Below, piece by piece: positions 15,201 through 30,200 of a DNA stretch of 64,000 nucleotides. The stretch is from Scortum barcoo (lineage: Eukaryota; Chordata; Actinopteri; Centrarchiformes; Terapontidae). Every line of letters begins with the position of its first letter. Position 1 is the first letter of the stretch. A program made the translations under genes and the position numbers. Under the pieces are notes generated by a model that was not told where the DNA came from, ran no database searches, and was given only the letters and a program-made list of their open reading frames with translations. The stretch covers positions 21,262,001-21,326,000 of the forward strand of contig CM041553.1 in the NCBI GenBank assembly GCA_023238725.1. The letters run 5' to 3'.

Positions 15201-18200
15201 GTAAAGAATAGACTTTAACTCACCAATCATTAATGAGAGGAGCTTCTGGACCTTGGAGCTTACCCCGACGACTCTGTACAGGCCTTGGTCATTAATACCT
15301 GATAAGTAATAACAATAATGAAACTTTAATTATACAGCACTTTTCTTAATAAAGCTTCATGGTGCTTTACAGGGAAAATAACCCACAAAGCATATAATAA
15401 AAGAAAAGGCAAACAACAACAATTAAATCATACAGAATAAGGACGTATTATTACATATAAACAACAACAACGCTTTATGCACAAGATACATTAATATGTC
15501 TTTGAACCAAGTTTAGTGAGATAGATAAACATTTGCATAAAGAAAGACTGGCCATGAGAAGAGGGACTAGGCTGAAAAAGATGTCAGATAAGCATGTGAC
15601 GACTGAAGCAAATTAATAAGAACTTCAATGCTACGCAATGCAAAGCATGTGTGATATCTACAGTCCAGGCTGCCTACAGTACCTGCTACTCAGCCTTTTG
15701 CTTCAATTTTAGAGCAAGTCTGCCCCCTTGTGTACAGATACAGATACTACACTAAGGTTATGTCCTGTTAAATCACCTTGAAATTCTCCCAAGTGTGATT
15801 TTCCATATTTACATATCTGGAACTCACCTCTCGTCTCTATGGCGCTGATAGAGTTCTTCACAAAACTCAAACCCACATCATCCAGCTGAGCATCAACTGC
15901 AGGTGCAAGACAAAAAAAACCCTTTAGATGTGGTGAAATGTGATCATGTTCTTTTATAGATAAAGATTCTGGCACAGCTAAACTACTTACTTCCTCTTTC
16001 TTTAGAATAAGTCCTCCCAAGATAGTGCCCAATCTGTTAAAAAAAAATATGGCTTTATAAAGTTTATCTAGTATAGTTAAACTTTGTGATATACAGTATA
16101 TGAGAGTATATTAAACTAATAATAATAATTGTTTTCTATAAGATGGCAGTTGAACAGAAAAGAGTGGGGCTACATGAGCCAAGTGTGAGTGGTGGATGAT
16201 GACACAGAGCAGGCGGCTGACTCACAGGTTCCTTCCCACCCATGGCCTGCATCCAGAACTTTTGGTCGTCCTCTGAAAGAGCCTGTACTGTTAGCACTGT
16301 CCCCGGCCTGGGAAAGAGCCACACCACATGAGAATTAGGCAAAGCCTTAGAGCAACAGTACAGTAAAGCATTAGGGGATGTCAGTGTCAATATAAAAACA
16401 TCAATTGTAGTTGGCAATCTTTAGAAAAAAGAAAAGAGAAACACACTCTACCAAGGGCACTTGGACCTTGGATGCGCAGTAACTACAAATATGAGCCCTA
16501 TTAGTCATCCCAGCTGCTTTATGAGATCTACAATCATGAGGGAGCAGATGGATATCAAGTTACTCATCCCAATCAGAGTGGATGTGTGGACTCCAATTTC
16601 CATACTAAATCTGGGGTATTGCTCTTCTATTAATACTCCAGAAAAGGGGCAGGGCAGAGTTAAGTTGTGTGACAAAATGAGATATCTATTACAGGAGGGC
16701 ACAGCAGGGTGTGACAAATCCTCCCAGCTAAGTGTGTGAGGGCAGGCCTCCAAGACAAATCCTGCCGTCCTGCCTCCTGCAATCCAAAACACACATACGG
16801 AGCAACAAGCTAAATCGTAATCAGCAAGTGTGTGGAGCTAAGATCTTAAGCAAAACTGTTAATGTGGAACAGCACAGCAGATAATCTATGTGCTCTGCTA
16901 CAGACAAGGCACATCAGAATATTTTGCATTCAGTCCCATAAGAAGTCACCAGGGCTCCTTATCGAAGCGTGTCCCTTGTGATGTAAAATGGTACCTGCAA
17001 CTACAAGCATAAAATCATGACAGTGTGTTTAACAAACAGTGTCAGGTGATAATGTACCGATCTGTTATGTCCAGTTCTAAGCAGAACCTCCTGTCCAACA
17101 TGTCTGTTGTTTTGCGGACACACGATTTGAGCGTGACAGACTCCGTCTCACCCTGAAAAAAAGAAAGAAAAAAAACCCAGAAACTTACTCTATAGGATGT
17201 TATGGTGACAAAAAATAGCATAGTGAATGTTGGTGAGATCATGAAAATTGCGCAGTATTAATAAACCAGTACTCAGCACGCTCTGACTACTCACAATCTT
17301 CCCACCAGATCTGTGGTCAAAAGTCACCATGTGCAGGATCTTCTGTTCTTTCACAAATGTGCTGTAGCGTTTGACCCAACTAGAACCAAAGGGAGGTGGC
17401 CCTAGAGGAAGAAGGCACAGATGTGATACAGTATTGCTTATTGCAACACAATCAGGAAGACATCTGCAAAGATACTGAATGACAGCTGCTGCTGCTGGTT
17501 AAAATGCATTTCAACTTCTATGTTTTGCTCATAGTACCCTGCAAACTTTTCCACGCGCTGGAGGTTGACAGCAGGCCTAAGGTACAACCTCTTGTGTGAA
17601 ATGGGTTGAAATGAAGGGCAGGTTGCACCTTAACCCCATAACAGCCAGGCTAAAAGAACTTGCATGTTATAGAGTATAAATGCATGCCCTAACAGTGTTA
17701 TTGAGTACTTTTATATACAACCTGAAAGTTATATTTGCAAAATAAGCAATATAAAGTTAAGTAGAATTATTTCAATCTACAATGCATGCCTAACATTTTC
17801 TTCCTTTGCTCAGGAAGTATTTATTTCAAACATTTGATTTTGGCTATATATTTCAGCCCCTTGACAACATCTAGGGTTAGACATTGTTTTAACATTATTT
17901 CAAGTTTTTAGTATGAATGAACTGCTGTCATGTTTGTCATCAATGGGTGTAATATGACACCCCGTATTAAAACGGTATTACCGGTATTAAAACACCTCTC
18001 AACTATATAAAGGTCTTACGTTTCTCCTGTACATAGAGGTAGCCTTCACAGCTGATAGGGCTGGTCTGTCTGTACTCCTGAGGTGCCTCCCTGATCCTCT
18101 TCATCAGCTCGTACACTTCTGAACGCGTACCCTCGAATCGACTCCTTGTCTGAAAGGGAATGGAAGCACTGAAGTCACTTCCTGATATTGAAATCAAAAC

Positions 18201-21200
18201 ATACGAGCTTCCTCTGGAAGTCCCTTTATTCCCCTGAAAATCAACTGAATAGTAGAAGTAGTAATCTGACGGTGATATCACTGTAGAGCAGGAGAAACCA
18301 AAACTAAGGAGGTACGAAGTTAACACATAGCTGAAGAGGTAAACCATGAAGCAGAGTCAGATATATTTCTCAGGACTTGGAAGTCAAATCAAGAGAAAAA
18401 GGCACGTAAAGGACTCCAGTGCTCTATTTTAACTTGGGGTATGATTTTTAAACAGGTTAGCAATATGATTCTATTAAAGGTTTTGTTCCAAAATTTCTGC
18501 CTTTCAGTGGTAATTTATATATATATATATATATATATATAGATAGATAGATAGATAGATAGATATATAGATAAATAAATATATATAATATAAAAACAAT
18601 TGTTTTCATGGTTAGAATCATCTTTATCCAGATTGCAAATATAATGTAAATGTATAATAATGTAAATATAATATCTCTTACATTCTGTATATTGATTTGC
18701 AGTTCTCTTTTATAATGGTCAAAGTCCTTGGCGAGCTCAAAGCCCTGGTGATAAAAGGTGAAGACTGTCTGAAAGAAGGCCAGCATCTAAAAAGATCAGG
18801 AAGAAACAGATAGGAGATGTCAATGTAAAGAGTCAGCAAGTGAAAGAGAAACTGAAAACAAAACAAAGAATGATTACATCCAATCAGGATATGATGTGAC
18901 TGCTTAGTCAGAGCGTAACTTGACCCCATGTGACACATCTTATATTGCTCTTTGCTTTTATTAATACAAGACAAGCCACATCAGCACTGAGGTCAGTCAC
19001 TCACCGGCTCCACACACTCAAACTTCTTTCTCTCCTGGATCTCCTGCAGTTTGCACACATAGTCCAGTGACTCCTCCTGAAAGTGCTGCCTCATGGTTTC
19101 CACCTGGATGTCTGCCTGAGGAGGTGGAGAGCACACATCATCATGATTATAGAGACAGACGGATGCTTGGAAGCAGAGTGGAAACATTACGGGCCTTGTG
19201 CTACAGTGCATTTTGAGGTTTTTCTTGTTATGGAATTATATTCTTTCAAAAGGGACAGTGATGTTGGTTCGTGCTCTGTTAAATACTGATAATACAAGTT
19301 CATTTCAGTTTATTTCCCGAGTAGGAAATAACGAGTTTGTCTCAGAGGGCTGTATAATCAGTACAACACACGACACCCTTTATCGTCCGACTCTCTTTTA
19401 GGTAAAGAAAACTACACACAAAAGAATTAAAGGGGAAAAAAACAGAGGGAAAGTGTGTGTAAAAGCAGCAGCAGTGGAAATTACAGAAAAAAATCCATTA
19501 TTTATATATAGCTATCTGCTTGTCCTGTACATGGTTGCAGGCAGACTGCAGCCTATCACAGCTCACTGCAGTGGGGTGCACTCAACATGGTTTCTTTGAT
19601 GTCAAAGGGATAACATGTATAGACAGATGCCACCCTCAAACTTGCACCTATGGGCAATTTAGAGCTGCTAGTTAATCTACAACAGTCTACATGTCTTTGG
19701 AGTGTGAGAGGGAACCAGAACACCCAGGGGGCAAATTTATACACAGAAAAGCCCCAGTCGGCCTGGGGGGGGGGGGGGGGGGGAGTTGTTACATTCTCGC
19801 TGTGAGGTGACAGGCTAACTACTGTACCATCCCAGACTTACAGTATACATAGTGTACACACAAGGATCTTAGATGTATACACTCCATGTAACAGTATACA
19901 ACCAACATTTGCTGTGTAACACAACTGGCAGACAAATGGGTAAGATCAAAGTCCACATGCTGTGTTTTGTAATATATGCTACTGTTCACTGACCTGACTT
20001 CACAACTGAAGCAGTGTTGATGAAGTTCATGACTCTTGTAGCTTTGAATGAATCACTGGGTCTATTTATTCAAGTCTGATAGAAATCAGTGTTTGTACCA
20101 CAGACTCTTGTGGTACAAGAGTCATAAGGAAAAGAACAGCCTGCAGTCATTATGTCAACATTTTCAAGTGTCCTCTCCGGCTCGTGTATACAACATATGG
20201 GTAAGCCTTACATGGCTACATGGTATTGGAAAAAGGCAAGGCGTCAGAAACATTGTTTAATGAGAGGCTGCTAACTCCTCTACAATTTAAAGTGTTCGTG
20301 TCGTGGCACTGTTGCACGGGCCATTCCCCAAACTGCAGCAACCAGCTTTGACCTTGGTAGTGCAGCACAAGTGAATACACATTTCCTCTCCAAACAAGCC
20401 AGGAAAACTGTTGCTGCAAGGCACGTCAGTGGAAACTCACACGGTCCAACAAGCTCTGCAGAAAGGCTGTCCCCCAAGGCACCAGAGACAAAAACACCAA
20501 AAACAGGGAATCTAAAACTAAACAAAATGCCCTTTTTTCATTAGTTTTGCTGTCATTATGAATTGATCCGTCGAAGAGTTCAGGCAAGGATAAGTACCTC
20601 TTGAAGCTGTGGCTCTTTCTTCTTTGCTGACATATTAAGAAGCTTTTCCAGAGAGCTGTAGTATTTCTCTGTTTCCTTCTCATACTTCTTTCTGTCCGCC
20701 TGAAAAATGTGCAGTAGAGGGAGTAGAAGCAGAAATACTTCTAGATTACTCTTGGGGGCAAAGGAATTGTGCATAATACAATTCAAACAATGTAAAATAT
20801 GGACTTTTCAACGAGCATTAGTTTACAAAACATAATGGGAAGAGAAAATAAACCATCATACGTTACCCTTACTGTGCCAAGATGTTCTTTCCTGAACTTC
20901 TCCAGGGGTTTCATTAAGGTTTCTGTGATGTTTCTCATCTAGACAGAGACAGAGGCCACAACAAAGCCTTCATTGTTGCTCAATTTAATGACAAACCCCA
21001 GCAATATTTCACATGACACAACAACATTTTCCACTGCTAAGTGTTTGTTGACTCAGTGAATAGTGGTGGTTGAATATAGTTTCTTGGCCTCTAGGGGTGC
21101 TGCCTTATGATTGATGGTCTACTGGCTTCTAAGTACTTAAATGAAATTACACAACTATTATTCTAGTATAATAGTATCTAGTATCTTTGTCTTCCTTATT

Positions 21201-24200
21201 AATGTAGTCAATGTATTTTTCCCTCATTCCTCCAGTGCTTCTGCTCTACTGGCTGCAAGACATGTCTGTGCCTGCATGCCCATCCTACTTCTCCTTACTT
21301 TGCAATGTGATGTCATCCCACTCTGCTGAGCAGCACATTTACCATTATGGTCTGAGCCTGGCATTAAGACAGTCATCTCACTCAGCTGCTGATGATGGGC
21401 CCACTCCCTAACCTCAGACATTACAGACAGACATTACAAGAGAATGGCTGTTTATAGAAAGTTCCAAACACCACACTGTGCATCTCTGTCCGCAGAAGAG
21501 AAATGTTTTGGATTTGTTTCCTTTAAAAAGTATTTTCCCAAACTATCACTGGGATGTCAGGCCGGCTGCCTAAATAAAAAGAGGTCAGGGGTTAGTTTTA
21601 TGGCAGTACAGGTGAATCTGTCTTGGTATTTAAAGCTTGGGTGTAATAATGTGGATATGCACTCCTGTCCTCTCTGCAGCCACTCCCAGGCAGGTGCTGT
21701 GACAGTGACCCTTAGACAAGCAGAGAGGGAGGAACTGTTTGAACACTATCAATACTTATCCACCCACTAGGAAACTCTGCCTTGCTGGATGCTGTAACTG
21801 TGCTGTATGTTGGAGAAAATTACATTATGAGCGCCTGTCTGGATCTCTGGTGGATGACAGAGTCAGACATTAATAGATGCAAGTACCTAATATGGGCAGT
21901 AATAGGTGTAGGCTGGTTGGAAATGCACACAGTACTAAACAATCCAAGTGCAATACACCACACAGACAGATACCCAGACAGACAGACACACACACACAGG
22001 GCAGGTATTTTCCCTGGCTTTCAAGCAGGTTCTGACTGGTTGTTCTCACCATCAGCTCTCTTTGGTCTTCTAGGTTCTTGAGGAATGAGGAAAACTCCTG
22101 CAAAGACTCATCTAAAGAAAAGAGAAATTAAACATGGTCATACAACTCTCTACTACACACTACTCTCTCTCTGCACAAACACACACACACACACACACTG
22201 TCTGAAAGACATTATGATTAGCAGTTGTTCCCACCACAGGTGCACACCAAAGCTGCTCTTAATTTGCTGGTAGAGAAACAACCGTAAACAAACATTTACA
22301 GTGCGTGTCTGGTGGTAACAGCACCTGTGGTTAGTTTCCATCATGTGGGGAGGCTAAGCCGACGCTTACCGATACATTTCTCATCATCTGTTTTTGCATC
22401 TCCGATGTACTCAAACTGAAACTCTCCCAGGCACTGCGCAAACTTTCGCTGAGCCATCCCAAGCTCTGAAAGAACATTTTAAATATAATAAAGCATTAGT
22501 GTACAAGCAGTTCATTTAAAAGGAAGCAGAATGCTTAATATGATTACACTGTTTGTTGTCAACATCTACCAGGTAGAAAAGTTTTACATATATACACACA
22601 ATACCACTGGGAAAAAAAAACTGTCATTCAGAAAAAGAAAAAAGTAAAAATAAAAGTGTCTGATGCATCACACAGAGTTAACCACTTTGCAAACATCCTG
22701 TCTACATCCTGTTGCGCATGGCCCTGGTGGTGTACCAGGAGGGCAGGTGCCACAGCTTGACACATAACAAAATAGACACAAAACTTTATTTAATTATCAG
22801 GCATAGCTTACACAAATAAAGAGAAAAAAAACAACGTGCTAATATGTATAACCCAAATATGGGACAGCCCCAGACAGGAGTTGAAAGTTTACCTTTAGGG
22901 TTGTTCCATATGGGCAAAATATTATCAGTTTTTTTTTCTTCAAGATATGACAGTAAACAGGTTTCTCAGCTGAAATAAGTAGGTTTTTCGAGAACTTCTC
23001 ATCCAAACAAGTTCATACTGAACATTGCATTTTCTTTGGTCTGCAGCAATACACCCGCCGAGTGTGAAGTCGATCGGATGAATGGTTGTCAAGATACTCA
23101 AAGGAGACACAGAGACACAGACAGACTCCCTCCTTCTATAGTTACATGTAATGCAATGTCAGTCTTATTTGAGTCCCTCCTTAAATAAAAGCAGCATTAA
23201 AGTAGCAACAAAACGGATGTTCGGCCTTTTACTGACTTAAACTGTGTTTAAATATGCATTGTTAGTACTGATGACATACAAAAATACACTGCTCAAAAAA
23301 AATAAAGGGAACAGTTAAATAACACAATGTAACTCCAAGTCAATCACACTTCTGTGAAATCAAACTGTCCACTGAGGAAGCAACACTGATTGACAATCAA
23401 TTTCACATGCTGTTGTGCAAATGGAATAGACAACAGGTGGAATTAGGAAATTATAGGCAATTAGCAAGACACCCCCAATAAAGGAGTGGTTCTGCAGGTG
23501 GTGACCACAGACCACTTCTCAGTTCCTATGCTTTCTGGCTGATGTTTTGGTCACTTTTGAATGCTGGCGGTGCTTTCACTCTAGTGGTAGCATGAGACGG
23601 AGTCTACAACCCACACAAGTGGCTCTCAGGTAGTGCAGCTCATCCAGGATGGCACATCAATGCGAGCTGTGGCAAGAAGGTTTGCTGTGTCTGTCAGCGT
23701 AGTGTCCAGAGCATGGAGGCGCTACCAGGAGACAGGCCAGTACATCAGGAGACGTGGAGGAGGCCGTAGGAGGGCAACAACCCAGCAGCAGGACCGCCGC
23801 TACCTCCGCCTTTGTGCAAGGAGGAACAGGAGGAGCACTGCCAGAGCCCTGCAAAATGACCTCCAGCAGCAGGCCACAAATGTGCATGTGTCTGCTCAAA
23901 CGGTCAGAAACAGACTCCATCAGGGTGGTATGAGGGCCCGACGTCCATAGGTGGGGGTTGTGCTTACAGCCCAACACCGTGCAGGACTTTGCCAGAGAAC
24001 ACAAAGATTGGCAAATTCGCCACTGGCGCCCTGTGCTCTTCACAGATGAAAGCAGGTTCACACTGAGCACATGTGACAGACGTGACAGAGTCTGGAGACG
24101 CCGTGGAGAACGTTCTGCTGCCTGCAACATCCTCCAGCATGACCGGTTTGGCAGTGGGTCAGTAATGGTGTGGGGTGGCATTTCTTTGGGGGGCCGCACA

Positions 24201-27200
24201 GCCCTCCATGTGCTCGCCAGAGGTAGCCTGACTGCCATTAGGTACCGAGATGAGATCCTCAGACCCCTTGTGAGACCATATGCTGGTGCGGTTGGTCCCT
24301 GGGTTCCTCCTAATGCAAGACAATGCTAGACCTCATCATGTGGCTGGAGTGTGTCAGCAGTTCCTGCAAGACGAAGGCATTGATGCTATGGACTGGCCCG
24401 CCCGTTCCCCAGACCTGAATCCAATTGAGCACATCTGGGACATCATGTCTCTCGCTCCATCCACCAACGCCACGTTGCTACCACATACTGGTCCAGGAAG
24501 TTGGCGGATGCTTTAGTCCAGGTCTGGGAGGAGATCCCTCAGGAGACCATCCGCCACCACCTCATCAGGAGCATGCCCAGGCGTTGTAGGGAGGTCATAC
24601 AGGCACGTGGAGGCCACACACACTACTGAGCCTCATTTTGACTTGTTTTAAGGACATTACATCATCAGTGTTGGATCAGCCTGTAGTGTGTTTTTCCACT
24701 TTAATTTTGAGTGTGACTCCAAATCCAGACCTCCATGGGTTAATAAATTTGATTTCCATTGATAATTTTTGTGTGATTTTGTTGTCAGCACATTCAACTA
24801 TTCAACTATGTAAAGAACAAAGTATTTAATAAGAATATTTCATTCATTCAGATCTAGGATGTGTTATTTTAGTGTTCCCTTTATTTTTTTGAGCAGTGTA
24901 GTATTGCAGTAATCAGACTTGGCTGATTTCAAAACAGGCTTTAAACCTACAGTATAATCTGGCACAAGAAATCAATTAAAATCCCTTTAATCCTGTTCCC
25001 CTTTAATAAACCACAGACTATACAATATGGATTTAAAGGCCAAGCCCAACATCTGGCTAGCCCAATCTCAGACATGCACTAAAAGACGCACTCACCCCTG
25101 AAATCCCTGCATTCATTCCCCTGGATCTGCATTAAAACATAAATATGTTTAAGTAACTAAATGCTGTTCAAGTCCACCCTTCACTACACCCCTGCACATC
25201 AGCAAACACTGCAAACCAAATCTATTTCCAAACAGTGGAGAGGTTCCCCGAGGTGGGATCTCTGACCCGCGGCGGTCCCCGGGGAAGCATGACAGAATGT
25301 AGCGAGGGTATTTTAAGACTGTAGCTATGAGCAGTGTACTGAGGAGCAGTGTCGTTAGATTTGGCAGATAGCTTGGGCCCTATGGGGAACAATCAACTGA
25401 GCTACACCACCGAACAGAGATCTGACTTGGCTGAGCAAAGGAATGCAGAGCTACAACTAATGATTATTTTTTTACAGCAGAGAAATGGAGAAAATATTTA
25501 AAATATTTTTTTTAATCAAAAAGAGGGAATTTCCTGGACTTGGACTAGCCAATGTGATGTTTTCGACACAGGAAAATACACGAATAAGACATTGCTGTTC
25601 TCAGATTGTTGCGATTGACAATATCCGTTAGTCATTAATCTTGTTGGTAAACTCTGTTGTTTTGCTGTTCAGATGACAGATTTTCTCACAGATTTTGTTG
25701 GATGTGTGTGATTTGTTGGGTATTTTTGGAAAAAGCAAAGCAGGATCCAGCTACAGCCTCTCACTCAAGTGGACCCTTGTGGAGATCCAATGGAAAGAGC
25801 ATGCTCACGGTGAGCATGATTGGGTGCAGGTTTCTTGCAAGATCTGTCAAGCCCAAGTTAGGCTGACATAAACACATCTGATGCCACAGCAACATGGCAC
25901 TGCACACAGTGAACACTACGCAGTTACCTTTTCATCAAATTTTTACTATAAGTCATGTTTTTTTTGAGAAACATGCTGCTTTATAGTTGCCTTTTTTTCA
26001 TTGCCAGTCAGTTTATTTGTGCTTGATAGACATCTTTGTGAGCATAGGGCACTAGCCTACTCCTCATCTTTTTTTAAGTGTGCTAATCAGCTGCTGTAGT
26101 GTTGATAAAGGCCCCCATGGGATCATTCTGAGGTTCAGAGGCTTATAAACATCAGTTTGCTGCGGGAGTCCATGTTTTCCCAAGCAGATGCACTGGGATG
26201 CAATTAGATCGGAAGTCAGGAATACCCACTTGGACCCATCGACTTCCAACTTGCAATGGATTGCACCGTAAAATAAAGATTGACGTGGGATGTGTCTTAG
26301 TCCACAAGGCCATCCATGACCTTTGAAATAGGTTTGGTTACTGCAGACTTAGACTTTCGTAAAGACAGCAGCAGCCCTTCAATATTCTCTAAAGGAAAAA
26401 GCCCCAGTCTACCCAGATCTTTGCACAAACTGTAAATTTTTTTTGTCGTATGTATTGCCCCGAATTGTTGTTCTTGCATACTATCACAATCACTGCTTTA
26501 AATTATTTTAAATGGGCTGTTTGCGATGTCTTGTTATTTCCTATCCCTGGTTATCCTACTGTTTACGCACTCCAGGTTCCCCGAGCACTGTGTGTACACA
26601 TGCTATGGATTAAATCTGCAGTTGGGCCCAAAGCCTAAACATGTGAGAGGTGTTGGACAATGTCTGCCTGAGCCTGGCACAAAGGGCATAGCTTCTGCTT
26701 CAGTGCTTTATTTCAAACAGTTGGAAATCCACCGATGGTCGCCCCTCAGCTCAATATCATCTCTTTACAATTCCAAAGCACACAAGGAAATACGGGCAAA
26801 CCAAACAGCTGTGGTCAACTCCTTTGGTCAATATGTCTATGTCGTCAAGCTACAGGAAGCAGAGGGATGCAAACCAGACAATGGTACAGCTTGTGTATTA
26901 CAGTATTTACAATTGTTTGTTCTTTGAGTGGGTCTTAATTTAGCACTTAGAGGAAATGTTCTCTTTCTTGTGGGTGAAGTAATTGTTGTTTTTAAGAAAT
27001 TAAAAGTTTGAACAATAAAAGCAATGTGCATAAGCGCATGAAAATTGAGCAATCTCACTTAGTAAAGTCACAAATCAGATACGGCTTTTCATCCACATGA
27101 AGGTGGCAAATTTATTCCGACGACAGTAAGCAAAACAAAATGATTCATGACTTATTTATGGCTCATAATAGCTCATTTCTTGGCTCATGAACTTCAGCAA

Positions 27201-30200
27201 GACACTGCACAGACCTAACTTTAGATCATTAATCAAGGAGACTGGAGAGGGTCCACATTTTTCCTTTGCCCAGATACCACACAGACACGGTAAACAAAAA
27301 ACAGGCAACTGCACAAGCGACGTTACGAGACTCTGACAAACAACAGCAGCAAAGTGTCAAATCCTCCGGCTCAGGCAGCTCTTTAAAGACTGTATTTTGC
27401 TGAGGTCAGAAGGGACGGGAGGGAGGGAAGAGTATTATTATTGTCAGCTTATAATCAGATGTGAGGCACAGCAAGAAATCACTGGACAATAGTTTAGAGT
27501 ATAAAATTTATATTAGAAACTTGTGTCAAGCACACCAAATAATTTTGGAGCTCATATTACGACTGCACTAAAAGCCTTTCACTTTTTGGCCGAAACGTTT
27601 CTGTCACAGAGGTGACTTCCAAGTGGTGTAAACACAACCTGATGAACTGCTATGTGGGAGTATTTAAGTACAGGTTATGAGTATTATTTTCAAAATAAAG
27701 GTATGGCAAATATAAGCCTGTCAGGTCATTATTTTGAGAGCAAACACTGAACATAGCAATTTTCTTTTGAAGTGACTGTAAAATCTGGAGGAAATCTAAA
27801 CCACACAGACAGTTCAGATCCAGACCAGAGTATGCGAGTCCATAAAAGGTGACTCTGGTCATTCTGGTCTGGGAACTAGTCCTTAATTTGCAGCGCATGG
27901 AATGACTACAGACAACACAAACAATCCTATGTTGGAATAGCCTGCAACAAAGTCTATAATTTCATATAAATCCAGTGAGCAGGATGGAGACGAGACACAG
28001 GGAGCATAGATTTCATTGGATTTAGTATCTTAGAGCGTTTTCACGTATAATAGTTAGTTTGCTCTGGTCTGAAAGAGTCAATGAGTTTGTAAACTTGGAG
28101 CGTTGGAGAAAACACCAAGGGAACCCAAATGTATCACTACAAACCACACAAGAACGTTCAAGCCTCTTATTGGTCAGATATTTCTGGGGCGGGAGCAAGA
28201 AAGTAAATACAGGAAGCAGGTCCTGTTTTCTTGACTGGTGCATATTGCTGTGAGTGAAACATTGCTGTGTTATTTAACCTGGAGCAACAGCACAGTTGGA
28301 ATTTGCTAATAACCATGGTAGTTATGTGGACAATATGCCGGCAAAACTTTACCAGCAGAATGCGCTTTGAGCATTTACAACTTGAAAATACTATACTGCT
28401 TTACAATTTGCACAAACCTGTGGAGTACACCTGGTAATTGGGTCAAAAGGAGACCACTTCCTCTCAGGGGGGTCAGTGCGGCTGTTCTGGCTGTTCACAC
28501 TTGCCCAGACTAATTGCATTTCGGGGGGAAAAAAAACGAGTCTGATTCAAACAGACTAAAAATCCCATTTGTGAAAATACCCTTAGACTTTTACTAGATT
28601 TAAACTAGTAAGCTTCACCTTTGGATGCATGACTGGAGGCCTCTGGTGTTGACTGCACCACTATGATCATATTTCACCACTGCTCGTGTTTTTGTTGTCC
28701 ACTTATCAAACACAATGTCATAAGTACACCGTAAGACAGAGGACTGAGAATCTGGTTAATACTGACCACACCACTTTCCATCATCTCACCTTTCTACAGT
28801 TTCTTTTTTGTTTTGTTTGTCCTGTTTAGAGCTCATGTTATGGAGCTCCTGCTCAATGTTATGGGCAAGAAAAATCCATATATCTTTATGTTGCGAATAG
28901 AAAACTATCTGGTGTGCACCAGAAACTATCCAGTGAGCACAAGGTTTTCTGTGCTCACACGAAAGTACTGCGTGCACACAGGAAATCTGGTGCACACAGG
29001 AGACCACCCGATGCCCTTCAGCATGCTGTGTGTGGAATTGACAGCACTAGATTACTGGAAACCTCTATAACACCCGTGTGAAACGCAGTAATGTTGTTTC
29101 CTCTGAATTTTTATATTGGGTTGTTACACATGTCATATATGAGTTAGGCTTGAACTTTATTATATATTATTATTTATATATTTATTATTATTATATATTT
29201 ATTATTATTATAAGAACATTACTGCTTTACCATCACCCTTATATTGTCTCATTGTCTGACATTTAAAATGAATTTGGAAGTCTCATCTGTTTTGGCACAG
29301 GAACAGTTGTGGTAATTACTTTCATTTATGGACAATTACAAACAGCTGGTCAACTCTGTGGGTATAGGCAGATGTACACAAAATGCAAGGAGGGTGGATT
29401 ACATGTAAGGAAATAAGATGTACGTTTACTTCTAAAAGAACAAGACCCAAGAGGAACCAGACGTCTCCTTCACTTGAAACTACCTGGAGGAGGAGTTCCT
29501 CACTAGCATGGGAAAATCTCTTGTGCCCATAGGTTAGTTTCAGTATGGAAACCTTATTACAGACCACTACTAGCATATTCAAACAAATATACCTTTAGTT
29601 ATATCAAATCTTGTGTAAACCTTATTTTATTTTATTATTGCTTTCACTAACATTTCTGGAACATTTTGTTATGACTGTTAATGTTTCTTCCTTTCAATTA
29701 TGTTTTTACTTGCTGTTTTTCATCACAACGCCCCTTCTTAGTGACATCATTTTCATTATCCAGGCATGAAACTGAAAGAGTGAGCAGGTTTCTGCAGTCT
29801 GCAGCTCCCCATGCTTTGAAGCAGTCTGCCAGAGGAACGTGGGGAGGATGAGTCTTAGTCTTTTAAATCCCCACTTTAAACCTTTTATAGAAAAGCAATT
29901 TTAGATGTTGTTTTGCTTTATGTGCATGCCTAGTCTCTTCTACTCGTGTCCTTTCTAGTAGTTTTGGCTCTGCTACGAAATATATTCCACCTTCATGCCA
30001 AACAGCAATGCTTCAGCATTTGTTTATGGTATAAATAAAAATAAGCTGTAATGATCTGTTGTTGTTAATAGTAGTTTTAGTAGTATGTGAAGTTCTGTAA
30101 CATGATGTGCAACCAGTGACCCTCACGGAGTTACTGTTGCTCAAATGATCCCAAAACACAAATGAACACAGGGTGGAAAGTCCAGCTGCTAACCCTGATA

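Noticed and set aside
20090..20120. Compound palindrome TTGTACCACA / TGTGGTACAA with GACTCTTG / CAAGAGTC
   Set aside because: The arms are only 8-10 bases and overlap each other. This is plausible by chance and no neighbouring feature explains it.
23633..24516. Three consecutive plus-strand open frames that look like separate genes
   Set aside because: They are pieces of one Tc1-type transposase broken by frame shifts, inside an element with inverted ends and TA duplications.
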